From NCBI GenBank assembly GCA_003602645.1, contig QQSI01000034.1, positions 1-34,100 of the forward strand: a stretch of 34,100 nucleotides of DNA, in the 5' to 3' direction. How positions within the stretch are numbered: position 1 is the stretch's first letter; each line of letters opens with the position of its first letter. Under the pieces are notes generated by a model. It was not told the DNA's origin. It did no database searches and saw nothing but the letters and a program-made list of their open reading frames with translations. Made by a program: the position numbers and the translations under genes. Source of the DNA: Candidatus Poseidoniales archaeon (GTDB lineage Archaea; Thermoplasmatota; Poseidoniia; Poseidoniales; Poseidoniaceae). Below are positions 17,846 to 26,730 of the stretch, in pieces.

Positions 17846-18942
17846 GGTCGATCAGCCGTTGCAAACCCGTAATACTCGGGTGATGTTACATCACTAAGTG
17901 CGTCACGCTTGACGAGCATGGTCCGCACGGCCCACAAATCGACGAACACTCGGTACTTGGTTGTGGCATCGAGGTAATCAACACCGCTTGATCCTCCAGT
18001 CCCCATACGTCGTCCAATCATGCGCTCAACCATTCTTGCATGTGCTGAACGGAACAACAGCATGCTTTGCTCCAAGCCCACAAAAGCATCAATTAGGCGC
18101 CTTGGCCATGAAAGAAGGGGCAGTTCTGGGTAGGACTCAATGAACAACAACCCAGCTCTTGAGCGGGACACGGTACCTTCTGGCATGAGAAAGGAGGCTG
18201 CTTGAATTGCTGCAGCTTCGATGCGGGGTCGTACTTGTGCTTCCTCACCGTGACCAATCGACACAATGTGGGCAATGACCTTCTCACCATGATGTTTCAT
18301 GACTTCGAGGTGCCCTTCAACAAAGGCTGCTGTGATAGCTTCATCACCGGGTGATTCTGGAAGTGAACCATTGATTGGTGTTCGAGCCAACCAAGCGTTG
18401 AGGGCATCATTGAGCGAAGGTGCGTTAGCGGTCGCTTGAAATTCTGCGAGCACTTTAGCGCTGATCTTCCCCTCATCAGCGAGTTTCTTCATGTGCATCA
18501 ATGGGTCCATACCGCCCATTCTTTGTTCGTTCTCTAAGCCCATCAGAACTTCCAGTTCTCTCATTTGCCATGATTCAAAACCAGATGATGTCCCCAACTT
18601 ATCACGGAACGATAGAAAGTCCTGTGGGGCAAGCGTTTCCATGACCTTCCACTGGTTTGACAACAGGCGGAAAATCTCAGTAACCCGTTCGAGATGATGG
18701 ACCAACTTTGGTAGTGATTTTTCTTCAACATGATCGCTGTTCAAGATGGTATGAGATTCCTTGAGTTCCCTAAGAATCATCTTAAACCACAATTCAAAGG
18801 CCTGATGAGTGATGATAAAATGCTGTTCATCGTTGCAAGGAGCGGGTTCGTAGGCTTCCGGTCCGTCCTGTAATTCGAGCAATTCTTCCAAGCGAAGATA
18901 GCCCCCGTAGGTCATTCGCTGCTCAGGTTTTCTTTCCGCCAT
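17833..18942 (-). CDS. kynA: Tryptophan 2,3-dioxygenase
   Basis: 369-residue cytoplasmic heme enzyme that cleaves the indole ring of tryptophan to N-formylkynurenine, the first step of the kynurenine pathway. The substrate-pocket segment [20 protein letters not shown] includes the active-site histidine (His46). The likely heme ligand is His301 in [12 protein letters not shown], followed by the signature [11 protein letters not shown] at 314-324. ESWQMRELE is also conserved. The open frame extends 77 codons further, but that part overlaps the DUF3147-like gene and has no family resemblance. No other kynurenine-pathway gene is in the window. The enzyme is uncommon in archaea, so gain from bacteria is likely. 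Confidence 0.95.
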   Translation of the reverse strand: MAERKPEQRMTYGGYLRLEELLELQDGPEAYEPAPCNDEQHFIITHQAFELWFKMILRELKESHTILNSDHVEEKSLPKLVHHLERVTEIFRLLSNQWKVMETLAPQDFLSFRDKLGTSSGFESWQMRELEVLMGLENEQRMGGMDPLMHMKKLADEGKISAKVLAEFQATANAPSLNDALNAWLARTPINGSLPESPGDEAITAAFVEGHLEVMKHHGEKVIAHIVSIGHGEEAQVRPRIEAAAIQAASFLMPEGTVSRSRAGLLFIESYPELPLLSWPRRLIDAFVGLEQSMLLFRSAHARMVERMIGRRMGTGGSSGVDYLDATTKYRVFVDLWAVRTMLVKRDALSDVTSPEYYGFATADRPQSS

Positions 18943-19004
18943 GATGTGACATCCCCAATGAGCCCTTGAACTCTTCACCCTTGTAGAGTACTTTCCCTTT
19001 GAGT

Positions 19005-19370
19005 TCAAGCGGGAGGGGAGGTTGCGGAGGCATGCCCCAGCAACGAAACACCAAGAAGATAACAAGCAGCAGTGAGAACCATTGAAATCAATAAGGCAAT
19101 CCAAAAATCGAAACCTCGAACAAGAAGCATAGGCAACGATATGAAAAGCACGAGAGATGGTAAAACAAGCCACATGACCTCTTTGGAAAACACAGCAATT
19201 TGCCCTGCATCACCCGTATCATGGTACATCCAAATCAAGGTCAAGATTGATGCCAATGGGAGTGAAATGATGAATGCTCCAAACAAACTGTTCCGTTTGG
19301 CCACTTCTGTTGCTGCTACGATTACACCCCCTGAGAAGAGAATTCTGAGCAAGAGATTTTGCCACAACAT
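19005..19370 (-). CDS. Small four-helix membrane protein, DUF3147-like
   Basis: 121 residues, nearly all hydrophobic: about four transmembrane helices (near 5-22, 30-50, 64-84 and 88-112). The opening LLLRILFSGGVIVAATEVAKR and the motif SLPLASILTLIWMYHDTGD resemble the DUF3147 family, whose function is unknown. It lies 62 bases upstream of the tryptophan dioxygenase gene on the same strand and may be co-transcribed with it. AAGGGT seven bases before the ATG could be the ribosome binding site. Confidence 0.7.
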   Translation of the reverse strand: MLWQNLLLRILFSGGVIVAATEVAKRNSLFGAFIISLPLASILTLIWMYHDTGDAGQIAVFSKEVMWLVLPSLVLFISLPMLLVRGFDFWIALLISMVLTAACYLLGVSLLGHASATSPPA

Positions 19371-19498
19371 GAAGTACCCTTAAGGCTGGGGGCTTGTGGT
19401 TCTTGCGGCAAACCCGAGAGGGGAACATCACTCCTTTTTTACGAAAAAACAGACTCTATGAACAGAACCCTCATAGAGCAAATACGGAACCCCTCGAC

Positions 19499-20611
19499 AT
19501 GGTCGTAGACTCCGAAACGCTGAAACATTGGCTCGCCGACTACGATTCCGACAACATCACAATCGGTGTTGTTGCTTCTCATTCATCACTGCAAATCCTG
19601 CATGGAGCCCGTATGGAGGGCTTCAAAACACTCGGTATAGCTGTTGGGGAAAACCGGCGTCGCTTCTACAAGGCGTTCCCTGGTGCCGAGCCTGATGAAT
19701 GGCTCATGCTCGAACATTACCGAGAAATGTTGGACCATGCAGAATGGTTTAGAGAGCGCAATGTGGTGATTATTCCACACGGCTCGCTTGTCGAGTACCT
19801 TGGGTCTTCAAACTTCAGAGCGCTCCAAGTACCAACATTTGGCAACCGGGGCATTCTCCATTGGGAAAGCAGTAGAGCACGGCAAAGAGAATGGCTTGAA
19901 AGCGGAGGTTGCACAATGCCAAAAGTGCTTGAAGATCCTCACGATATCGACGGACCGGTCATCGTCAAGTACGCTGGAGCAAAAGGTGGCCGTGGCTACT
20001 TCATTGCCCGAGACTACCGTGACTTCCGTCGAAACGTCGACATAGAAGAAGAATTTACCATTCAGGAATATGTGCTTGGCTGCCGTTACTACCTCCATTT
20101 CTTCTTTGACCCGACGGCCACCGATGGCTATCAAGTTCAGGGAAGAGGCAAACATGCTGGAAAAAATCTTGGTCGCCTAGAATTGATGTCGATGGACCGT
20201 CGAGATGAATCCAACGTTGATGAGTTCTACAAACTAGGCTCGCTGCGAGATCTCAGAGAGATGGCTCTTGAACCCTCATTTGTGGTCACTGGAAATCAAC
20301 CCGTTGTCATTCGTGAATCGCTGCTTCCTCGTGCATTTGAGATGGCCGAGGGAACCGTCGCTGCTTCGTTCGAACTCGAAGAAGACAGCCGGGGGATGCT
20401 TGGACCGTTCTGCTTGGAGACCATTGTGACGGACCAATTGGAATTCAAGGTGTTCGAAATCAGTGCTCGCATTGTAGCAGGTTCAAACCCGTTTGTTGGT
20501 GGATCACCCTACTCAGACATCAATGAAACTCGAATGTCAACCGGACGCCGAATCGCACGCTCGATCCGAAAGGCTGCGGACGCCAATCGCCTCCATGACA
20601 TCCTCTCTTGA
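19499..20611 (+). CDS. purP: PurP: formate-dependent FAICAR synthetase
   Basis: 370-residue archaeal ATP-grasp enzyme that formylates AICAR to FAICAR using formate and ATP in purine synthesis, in place of the folate-dependent bacterial PurH domain. The N-terminal part (ITIGVVASHSSLQILHGAR, GFKTLGIAV) binds the nucleotide. GPVIVKYAGAKGGRGYFIA is the ATP-grasp lysine and glycine-loop region. The C-terminal FEISARIVAGSNPFVGGSPY carries the metal and phosphate contacts. The start MVVDSETLKHWL was chosen; the longer frame adds 35 residues without resemblance. No strong ribosome binding site is visible. Confidence 0.95.
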   Translation: MVVDSETLKHWLADYDSDNITIGVVASHSSLQILHGARMEGFKTLGIAVGENRRRFYKAFPGAEPDEWLMLEHYREMLDHAEWFRERNVVIIPHGSLVEYLGSSNFRALQVPTFGNRGILHWESSRARQREWLESGGCTMPKVLEDPHDIDGPVIVKYAGAKGGRGYFIARDYRDFRRNVDIEEEFTIQEYVLGCRYYLHFFFDPTATDGYQVQGRGKHAGKNLGRLELMSMDRRDESNVDEFYKLGSLRDLREMALEPSFVVTGNQPVVIRESLLPRAFEMAEGTVAASFELEEDSRGMLGPFCLETIVTDQLEFKVFEISARIVAGSNPFVGGSPYSDINETRMSTGRRIARSIRKAADANRLHDILS

Positions 20612-20664
20612 AGCAATTGAGCAACGTTCAGTAATCTGATCAGCAACGGCAGCGCCTCTGTATT

Positions 20665-20685
20665 TTCGACAAAGGTTTGGTCGAA
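20665..20685. repeat. Stem-loop in convergent intergenic region
   Basis: TTCGAC, nine-base loop AAAGGTTTG, GTCGAA. It lies in the 212-base gap between the convergent purP and coiled-coil genes, which otherwise holds nothing I recognise. The outer arm GGTCGAA also matches seven of the eight bases of the tetR operator arm. It may be a termination hairpin or a chance dyad. Confidence 0.4.
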
Positions 20686-20823
20686 CCAGCCCGAACTGCA
20701 CCCGGTTTTTACTGGTGATCGAGAACATAGCAAAGAGCGAGGGACAATCCTTTCGGCTGCAATGACCCCATTCTGTTCAAAGAATGGTTTCGAGTGGTGA
20801 GACAAGGTGTTGGATGCAAGCAT

Positions 20824-22056
20824 TCAGCCTTGGTCTGAAGAACCGTCAGAAAGTTTGTCGAGGTCTGGAGCACTTGGCAAGTCAAAAGTCGATTCAGCAC
20901 CTTCGCGTTCTAGCCGCTCATTCAATTCTGAGACGAGTGCTTCGGATTGTTCAGTTTGGGGTGGTGCAGGCGGAGCCTCTGGCGTAACCACGAGCTCTTC
21001 TCCGCGCTCTAATGCTGCGATTTGATCTTCCAATTCCTTCTGCTTGCGGCGGCGCTCAGCCATGCTCGGGACCTCGAAGGTTGCAACCAGCATGATTGGG
21101 TCCCCATGAGTGAGTGCAGCCTTGTATTCCATCACATCGCCAACAGAGTTTACGATTAATTGGAACTTAGTTGGATCCCTGGAACGTCGCTTTTTGTGCT
21201 TCTTGTAGTGATGCACATAGACCTGATATTGACCTGCTGGAGCTGTGCCCTCGGGCCAGAACACATTTTCGACTGGTTTCTTTGTTTCCGGTCGAACGTT
21301 GGCGTCGACATCGAGTTCACCGCCGCACTTCGAAATCTTATTTCCACCGTGAATTCGCTCACCAGATGGGCACACAATGTGCAGATCCAAATCGTTGAAA
21401 TTGTTCCACATCAAGGACACTTGTACGTCAGATGAGCGGGCACCTTCACGCTCAAGCCGTTCCTGAAGTTCCTTCATTGCGGCTTGTGCTGCTTGCTTTG
21501 ATTGAACTGCTTCGGCTTGTCTTGCGGATTCAATCTCTTGAAGGCGAGCAGCTTCAGCTGCGTCAAGTTCGGCTTGGCGTTGGGCTTCCATTTCAGCGAT
21601 TTGAGCCATGCGTGCTTCGGCCAAACGGGCTTCTTCACGCTCTCTGCGACGGCGTTCCGCTTCGTCTTCCGCCCGTTGGGCTTCTGCATCTGCTTCTGCT
21701 TGTGCTTGAGCAATCGCAGCAAGGCGTAATCGCTCGGCTTCACGTGCTTGCTCGGCCGCTTCTTGAGCAGACCTGTTTGCAGCTTGCTTAGCGACGTTGC
21801 GCTCCGCCTCGAGTTGTGCGAGACGCCCTTGGGCAAGTTCTCTTGCGCGGCGGCGTTCTTCGACAATTGCTAATTTCGCATTGATTTGTTGTTTTGCATT
21901 CCCAAATCCTGGTTGATTACTACCGTATCGCAACCCTTCAGGGCTCATGCCTTGGCGAATGGCCAATTTCGCATCACCGCGAGCGACAATGTACCACAAA
22001 CCGATACCAAAACCGCCACCAAGGACAGCAAGCATACCCATCGATTGGGGGTCCAT
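20824..22056 (-). CDS. Membrane-tethered coiled-coil protein with YfaP/DUF2135-like domain
   Basis: 410 residues. One transmembrane helix lies at about 8-25. A very Ala/Glu/Arg-rich coiled coil spans about 58-205. A beta domain at about 210-330 starts VQVSLMWNNFNDLDLHIVCP and continues SGERIHGG, CGGELDVD and APAGQYQVYVHHY, which resembles the YfaP/DUF2135 family. A second short coil and a Pro-rich linker follow. The octapeptide ERLEREGA occurs at 199-206 and again at 380-387. Positive charges follow the helix, so the bulk is probably cytoplasmic. It is 53 bases after the permease gene on the same strand and may belong to that ABC unit. GGTGG before the ATG supports the start. Function unknown. 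Confidence 0.72.
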   Translation of the reverse strand: MDPQSMGMLAVLGGGFGIGLWYIVARGDAKLAIRQGMSPEGLRYGSNQPGFGNAKQQINAKLAIVEERRRARELAQGRLAQLEAERNVAKQAANRSAQEAAEQAREAERLRLAAIAQAQAEADAEAQRAEDEAERRRREREEARLAEARMAQIAEMEAQRQAELDAAEAARLQEIESARQAEAVQSKQAAQAAMKELQERLEREGARSSDVQVSLMWNNFNDLDLHIVCPSGERIHGGNKISKCGGELDVDANVRPETKKPVENVFWPEGTAPAGQYQVYVHHYKKHKKRRSRDPTKFQLIVNSVGDVMEYKAALTHGDPIMLVATFEVPSMAERRRKQKELEDQIAALERGEELVVTPEAPPAPPQTEQSEALVSELNERLEREGAESTFDLPSAPDLDKLSDGSSDQG

Positions 22057-22109
22057 TAACCACCGCTAAGTGGAACTTGTCTATTGTAGCATCGGTTGTT
22101 TGCCCATCC

Positions 22110-24557
22110 TTAAGCAGACAAATCCTTGACTTTTTCAACCAGATCCATTCGACGAAGACGCCATACGCCGAAAGGCGTCATTGCTACTGCAATGAGAATA
22201 ACGCCGGACATCAGTTGCCAAGCTACGCTAGGAACAATTGTTACAGGCACATAGAATTGCCAGGATGAGAACGATGCTGCAAGTCCAACCGCTCCGCCAT
22301 AGGCAAACAGAACGCCGACGATGCCACCAATAATGCCAATCAGCAAACTCTCAAACAGAAGCATGGCGCCAAGATTGCGTGTGGATGCACCAAGGACACG
22401 CAATGTGGCCAGTTCGAAATCACGTTCGGCTACATTCATAATCATGGTATTGAACATGACAACAACCGTGAACAACAATCCAAGATACATCATTGTCTGG
22501 AAAATCTGAGTCTGCTGGTCGAGCAAACTGTTGATTCCATTGAGGAGTGTCTGCCGCTCAACAATGCCCATGGATGCCTCTCCCAACGCAGAGTCAACCT
22601 CGACGCCTTGTGGAAATTCAAGGTAGACTGATGTCGCATTGACACCTAAAATCCCACTCAGATCTTCGCGCAGGAAATACATCGTTCTCGCCAATTCTGC
22701 CGTTGTTGTAGCAACGATTTCGACTTCAGTTTGAGCGCCGTTAAGACTGACTGTTTGTCGCTCTCCAATGCTCCAACCAAGGAACGTCATGCTTCCTTCA
22801 TCCATCATGACTTGAGGGACGGTTGTATTTGCCACAGGTGCATTGCCCTGCAAAAGAGAGACTGCACGCATACCTGATTCAAATGAGTCAAGGCCTACGA
22901 GCGTGAACGTTCGTTCAATTTCATCAGCATCAGCAACAGAACCAAGTGGCATTTCAATGAGCATTTCATAATTGACCGAGTTGTTTTCTGCCCAATCCAC
23001 AACCGGTTGTTCGCCATCTGGCATGATGTAGACTTGTGCATCCCAAGTTTGGTCGTCTTCAAGAGCACCGATCATTGTGTCTTGCAAACCGGCTGACATC
23101 ATTTGAATTGAACCAAACAGCATGAGGGATATACCGACGGCAACAAAAGTCATGGCTAGACGAACGGGTTTTCGAACGCTTGAACGAATAGAAAGGCCGA
23201 GCGTTGTTGGCATCCATGCGGTGAGTTTTCGCAGCAAATTTGACCCCACTCGCATCTCGTTTTGACCGCTTAACACAGCTAAAGGATCCAAACGACTTGC
23301 CTTCCATGCAGGGAAAGCACCGGAAAGGAACACAACGAGCATGGTCGAACCAATGACAGACGCAACAACTGAAGTTGGAACCGTGCGTTCCACAATCGGG
23401 ACACCAACCAAATCTTGGTAGAAATCCAACATTCCATTCATCCCACTTGGCCCTGCTAATGCCCCAAGTGCACACCCAAGCCCACCAATCGCCAATGGGG
23501 CAATGAGGTAGCCTGTCATGAGCGATGAGCGCTTAACCCCCAATGTTCGCAGCACGGCAATTTCCTTGGCTTGACTTTGGACCAAGCGTTGAAGACTAAG
23601 GACAATGGTGATCGCTGCAATTGAAGCAATCATGACGGTGAATGGGACAGTTGTTCGCTTGGTTCCTTCCAAATCCTGTCGCATGACTTCGACAGGTTCG
23701 TTCTGCCCCCGATCACGAACACGGGCGTCCAATGCTGCCTCGTCAAGAGCCGTATATACAAGGTCCTTCACTTCATTAATCTCGTCACCCTCATCCTCTC
23801 TTGTATCGGGTAAATCAAACGATGGTGTGCCTTCGACATCCAACAGGATCATGTTGCTTGTTCCGAGGCTTGCACCCGTGAGACGGGCCATTCCAGCATC
23901 GGAAAGGTAACCCACAACATACTGGCCTGGCTCGGCTGGGAACAATTCCCCTTCGGGCGCAAAAAGGACATGAAGTGGGTGATACCCCGTGCCCACAATG
24001 GTGAATTCAGCGGTCGCATTTCCTGCTCCGATGGTAACAGAATCGCCGAGGCGAAGTTCAAGCGCTTCTGTCACGTGAGCATCGATGACAATTTCATCGG
24101 CAGCTACCGCGGTTCTTCCTTCAGAATGACCCTCTGGCATCCAGACACGGTCGGCGTTAGCACCATCAGCAATACCATGCCACAGTGAGTTGATGATGTG
24201 CTGACCGGTATCGTTGCTGTGAAACAACGCGCCTTGCGTCACGGTTCGACCCTCACAGGAGTCGAGCGATTGAGACACGGATGAAGAGTCCCATGCGGTT
24301 TCCAAAGCTGTACAGAATGTGTTGACATCTTCTGGTGTCCAAAGAGCACTGCGATTGTCGATCCACAAGTCTGCGAGGTTCGCCCCGTTTTCATCGTCGG
24401 CTTGCATGGTATCGTACATGCCGCCTAAGTTGTGAGCATAGCCCCCGAAGGTGACACCAGCAAAAACACCGACAAAGACCATCAATACCACAGCCAGAAG
24501 ACGTAATTTGGTTCGCCATAGGCTTCGAGCCAAGCGTTTATTCAAAAGAGCAGACAT
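22110..24557 (-). CDS. ABC transporter permease with two FtsX domains
   Basis: 815 residues. An N-terminal helix (about 17-40) is followed by a large extracytoplasmic domain (about 45-300), then a three-helix FtsX domain (about 305-430, with the coupling motif VLRTLGVKRSSLMTGYL). A second copy of the plan follows: a helix near 466-490, another exterior domain, and a C-terminal FtsX domain (about 690-800, ATLRVLGASTRNLGAMLLFE). This tandem layout is that of the LolC/MacB-like type VII transporters, in which ATP hydrolysis in the cytoplasm moves exterior domains. Cargo is unknown. It is nine bases after the ATPase gene and forms its partner. Confidence 0.9.
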   Translation of the reverse strand: MSALLNKRLARSLWRTKLRLLAVVLMVFVGVFAGVTFGGYAHNLGGMYDTMQADDENGANLADLWIDNRSALWTPEDVNTFCTALETAWDSSSVSQSLDSCEGRTVTQGALFHSNDTGQHIINSLWHGIADGANADRVWMPEGHSEGRTAVAADEIVIDAHVTEALELRLGDSVTIGAGNATAEFTIVGTGYHPLHVLFAPEGELFPAEPGQYVVGYLSDAGMARLTGASLGTSNMILLDVEGTPSFDLPDTREDEGDEINEVKDLVYTALDEAALDARVRDRGQNEPVEVMRQDLEGTKRTTVPFTVMIASIAAITIVLSLQRLVQSQAKEIAVLRTLGVKRSSLMTGYLIAPLAIGGLGCALGALAGPSGMNGMLDFYQDLVGVPIVERTVPTSVVASVIGSTMLVVFLSGAFPAWKASRLDPLAVLSGQNEMRVGSNLLRKLTAWMPTTLGLSIRSSVRKPVRLAMTFVAVGISLMLFGSIQMMSAGLQDTMIGALEDDQTWDAQVYIMPDGEQPVVDWAENNSVNYEMLIEMPLGSVADADEIERTFTLVGLDSFESGMRAVSLLQGNAPVANTTVPQVMMDEGSMTFLGWSIGERQTVSLNGAQTEVEIVATTTAELARTMYFLREDLSGILGVNATSVYLEFPQGVEVDSALGEASMGIVERQTLLNGINSLLDQQTQIFQTMMYLGLLFTVVVMFNTMIMNVAERDFELATLRVLGASTRNLGAMLLFESLLIGIIGGIVGVLFAYGGAVGLAASFSSWQFYVPVTIVPSVAWQLMSGVILIAVAMTPFGVWRLRRMDLVEKVKDLSA

Positions 24558-24566
24558 GGTAAATCC

Positions 24567-25280
24567 TCACGCTGAAGAGTCGTTGTTCGTTAATTCGTCT
24601 GAGATAATTTTTCCACTGTCAATCCGGATGACTCGGGTTGCATACCTGACCAAGCCCTCGTCGTGTGTCACGAACACTGAGGTGATGTTTTCTTGCTTAC
24701 ATGCACTCACCAAGGCCTCCATCACTTTGTTCGAAGTTTCGGTATCGAGGTTGCCGGTGAGTTCATCGCCGAGTAAGAGGGTTGGTCGCTTAGCAATGCT
24801 TCGAGCGATGGCCACTCGCTGTTGCTGGCCACCACTGATTTCACCAGGGAAACGATCGACTTCAGCCTCTAGACCGACGAGTTTCAACAATTCCTTCGCT
24901 CGTGCCGGGTCTTTTTTACCAGCCAATTCTTGAATCAAAAGGATGTTCTCAAGCACAGTGAGGTCTTGCAGGAGATTGAAGAATTGGAAGACATAGCCAA
25001 TATTTTCTCTTCGGAAAGAGGTCATTTTCTCGGAACTATTTCGGGGAACTGCATCCAACCCCCCCGCTTGTTTGGACATGAAGGTGTACTCGCCACCCGT
25101 TGGACTGTCAAGGGCTGAAAGACAATTCAGAAGCGTGGTCTTTCCTGAACCCGACGGGCCAAGAAGAATCACGCGTTCACCTTCATGGATTTCAAAACTC
25201 ACTCCATCGAGTGCTTTGACAATGCCTGCTGGGGTTTCGTAATGCCGTTCTAGGTTTTCCATTTGTAACAATTTATTCAT
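24567..25280 (-). CDS. ABC transporter ATP-binding protein (LolD/MacB type)
   Basis: 237 residues. Walker A is GPSGSGKT at 41-48, the Q-loop is YVFQFFNLL, the signature is SGGQQQRVAIAR at 149-160, Walker B runs TLLLGDELTGNLD at 167-179, and the H-loop is His206 in VTHD. The Walker B region reads DELTG where most relatives have DEPTG, but the catalytic glutamate is kept. It drives the FtsX-type permease that follows. A GTG start overlapping the tetR stop is possible; the ATG three codons later was chosen because AGAAGGTG lies seven bases before it. Confidence 0.95.
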   Translation of the reverse strand: MNKLLQMENLERHYETPAGIVKALDGVSFEIHEGERVILLGPSGSGKTTLLNCLSALDSPTGGEYTFMSKQAGGLDAVPRNSSEKMTSFRRENIGYVFQFFNLLQDLTVLENILLIQELAGKKDPARAKELLKLVGLEAEVDRFPGEISGGQQQRVAIARSIAKRPTLLLGDELTGNLDTETSNKVMEALVSACKQENITSVFVTHDEGLVRYATRVIRIDSGKIISDELTNNDSSA

Positions 25281-25285
25281 TTTCT

Positions 25286-25909
25286 TCACCTTCTGGTTTC
25301 AAAGAGTTGCTTAAACATCTCGAAAAATTTGTTGATTGCTTGTTGTTCGCTTATGCGCCCCTCTTGCGTTTCTTGGATCAGCCATACCTCATATTCGGTG
25401 TTCATGCGAAGGAGCACGGAGAGGGGAACATCATCACGGATTGCCCCAATCTCCACCCCATGTTCGAGCACGGACATAAAGTCACCATACTCGCTCAAGC
25501 CCTCACATTCAGCGCTCAACTTACGGAAAATGGGGTGATCGGTTCCCAGGGAAACCAGTTGGCGCATGAGGGACATCAGGACCGGGTGGAGAAACACATC
25601 ATTCCACTGTTTTGAGGACAGCCCCTTGATGGAATTCCAATAGGTGATTTTGTCCTCAGTCAACGGGAATGATGCTTTTTCAAAACCAAAAATTCCTGCG
25701 ACACGTGCTTCATCAAGAAAACACGTAACAAACAAGTCTTCTTTGTTTTCGAAGTAATAGTACATTGAACCTTTTGAGATGCCAATTTTTTGAATGATCT
25801 TGTTGTACGATGCGGCTTCGAAGCCGTGGGCGGAGAATTCTTTTTTAGAAACATCAAGAATTCTCGCTTTGAGAGATTTGTCGATGGATTCATAGCGAGA
25901 AAGAGGCAT
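25286..25909 (-). CDS. TetR-family transcriptional regulator
   Basis: 207 residues. The N-terminal helix-turn-helix is at about 17-60: ILDVSKKEFSAHGFEAASYN, then KIGISKGSMYYYFENKEDLF, the classic TetR pattern. The remainder is a helical ligand and dimer domain with no recognisable specificity. It heads the operon tetR-ATPase-permease, so it probably senses a transported or toxic compound and controls its own operon. The start MPLSRYESIDKSL was chosen because the longer frame adds 37 residues that run through the promoter and its palindromes. Confidence 0.92.
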   Translation of the reverse strand: MPLSRYESIDKSLKARILDVSKKEFSAHGFEAASYNKIIQKIGISKGSMYYYFENKEDLFVTCFLDEARVAGIFGFEKASFPLTEDKITYWNSIKGLSSKQWNDVFLHPVLMSLMRQLVSLGTDHPIFRKLSAECEGLSEYGDFMSVLEHGVEIGAIRDDVPLSVLLRMNTEYEVWLIQETQEGRISEQQAINKFFEMFKQLFETRR

Positions 25910-25940
25910 TCGACCAGATGGTCCGACCAGCCGGTCGAAT
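25908..25940. promoter_or_regulatory. Nested-palindrome operator overlapping the tetR start
   Basis: The outer arms ATTCGACC (25908-25915) and GGTCGAAT (25933-25940) are perfect inverted repeats. Inside are two more dyads, GACCA-GA-TGGTC (25912-25923) and CGACC-AGCC-GGTCG (25924-25937). The site lies between the TATA-like element and the tetR ATG and includes the first bases of the gene. A bound TetR dimer or pair of dimers would block the promoter. Binding by this particular TetR is inferred. Confidence 0.75.
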
Positions 25941-25946
25941 ATTAAA
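25939..25946 (-). promoter_or_regulatory. TATA-like element of the tetR-ABC operon
   Basis: TTTAATAT on the minus strand, with its centre about 33 bases before the tetR ATG. Initiation about 25 bases downstream would give a transcript starting within about ten bases of the ATG, that is nearly leaderless. The match to the archaeal TATA consensus is fair. Confidence 0.5.
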
Positions 25947-26016
25947 CTAACCTCGCAAGGACGATTCATTTCTAACCCGAAATCGATTGACGCACACCGA
26001 AAAACATAGGGCAAGC

Positions 26017-26024
26017 ACATATAC
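26017..26024 (+). promoter_or_regulatory. TATA-like element of the HTH_10 regulator gene
   Basis: ACATATAC centred about 26 bases before the ATG at 26047. This is the spacing expected for an archaeal leaderless transcript, and no ribosome binding site precedes that ATG. Confidence 0.5.
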
Positions 26025-26046
26025 CATGCCTTCCTAATACACCATT

Positions 26047-26682
26047 ATGCGGGAGATTCACCTTCACTGGACTGCCCAAACGGTCGCATCCTCTGAATAC
26101 GCACCAATAGCCTCAATTGCTCATAATTTGGAGGTTGTGGGGCACCTCGATATTGGGGAAGAGGGTATTCGTCAACTCATTTCTCCGTCGTTTTGTGAAG
26201 GGAAGGGTCCTGAAGATCTCGATGAGGTTCCGTTTTTGAAAGTTGAATCTGTTTTAGGAGTGGGCGATGGACGCCACCTCGTGGTTTGGAATTCGCACCC
26301 GTTGTCCATTGCCGCCATCAAGTTCCCCGACATTCATATTTTGCCGCCATACACTTACGGTGGCGAGGGGATTTCCATCAAAGTTCGAGGCGTACCAAGC
26401 GGCATTTCTGACTTTTTGAAAATCGCTCGAAAAATCCTACCACCGGACATGGTCAAGGTCGTTGAAATCGAAAGCAACACCAGCACCGTCGAAAGTCTCC
26501 TCACCGAACGGCAGATTGAGTGCATGAAAGTGGCTGTCAGCTCGGGGTACTATGAGCATCCCAAGCGAATTAATTTGAGGGAACTTGCAGAGTTGATGGA
26601 AACCCCACGCTCGACCCTACAAGAGCACCTTAGCCGGGCTGAAATCTCGCTAATGCACTGGGGTGCTGACCAAATTCAGTAA
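26047..26682 (+). CDS. HTH_10 (Bat-type) transcriptional regulator
   Basis: 211 residues. The C-terminal part (about 148-202) is the bacterio-opsin-activator type helix-turn-helix: LTERQIECMKVAVSSGYYEH, then RINLRELAELMETPRSTLQE and HLSRAE. The N-terminal 145 residues are a mixed alpha/beta domain with no motif I recognise, presumably ligand sensing. The gene starts leaderless from a promoter divergent to tetR. Its stop is 48 bases before the aroA' start on the same strand, so it may regulate or be co-transcribed with the aromatic amino acid operon. Confidence 0.88.
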   Translation: MREIHLHWTAQTVASSEYAPIASIAHNLEVVGHLDIGEEGIRQLISPSFCEGKGPEDLDEVPFLKVESVLGVGDGRHLVVWNSHPLSIAAIKFPDIHILPPYTYGGEGISIKVRGVPSGISDFLKIARKILPPDMVKVVEIESNTSTVESLLTERQIECMKVAVSSGYYEHPKRINLRELAELMETPRSTLQEHLSRAEISLMHWGADQIQ

Positions 26683-26730
26683 ATTGGTCAAAGTGCGAAA
26701 CCTTGAGAATGGAGAGGGGTTGGACCAAGC

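Noticed and set aside
18943-19173. N-terminal extension of the tryptophan dioxygenase frame
   Set aside because: It overlaps the DUF3147-like gene, does not resemble the family, and the inner ATG gives the normal length.
21432-21866. Leu- and Gln/Lys-rich open frames on both strands across the coiled-coil region
   Set aside because: They arise from reading the Ala/Glu/Arg-rich coiled-coil codons in other frames. The bias is explained by the real gene.
25910-26020. N-terminal extension of the TetR frame
   Set aside because: It would place the TATA-like element and palindromes inside the coding region. The inner start gives a normal TetR N-terminus.
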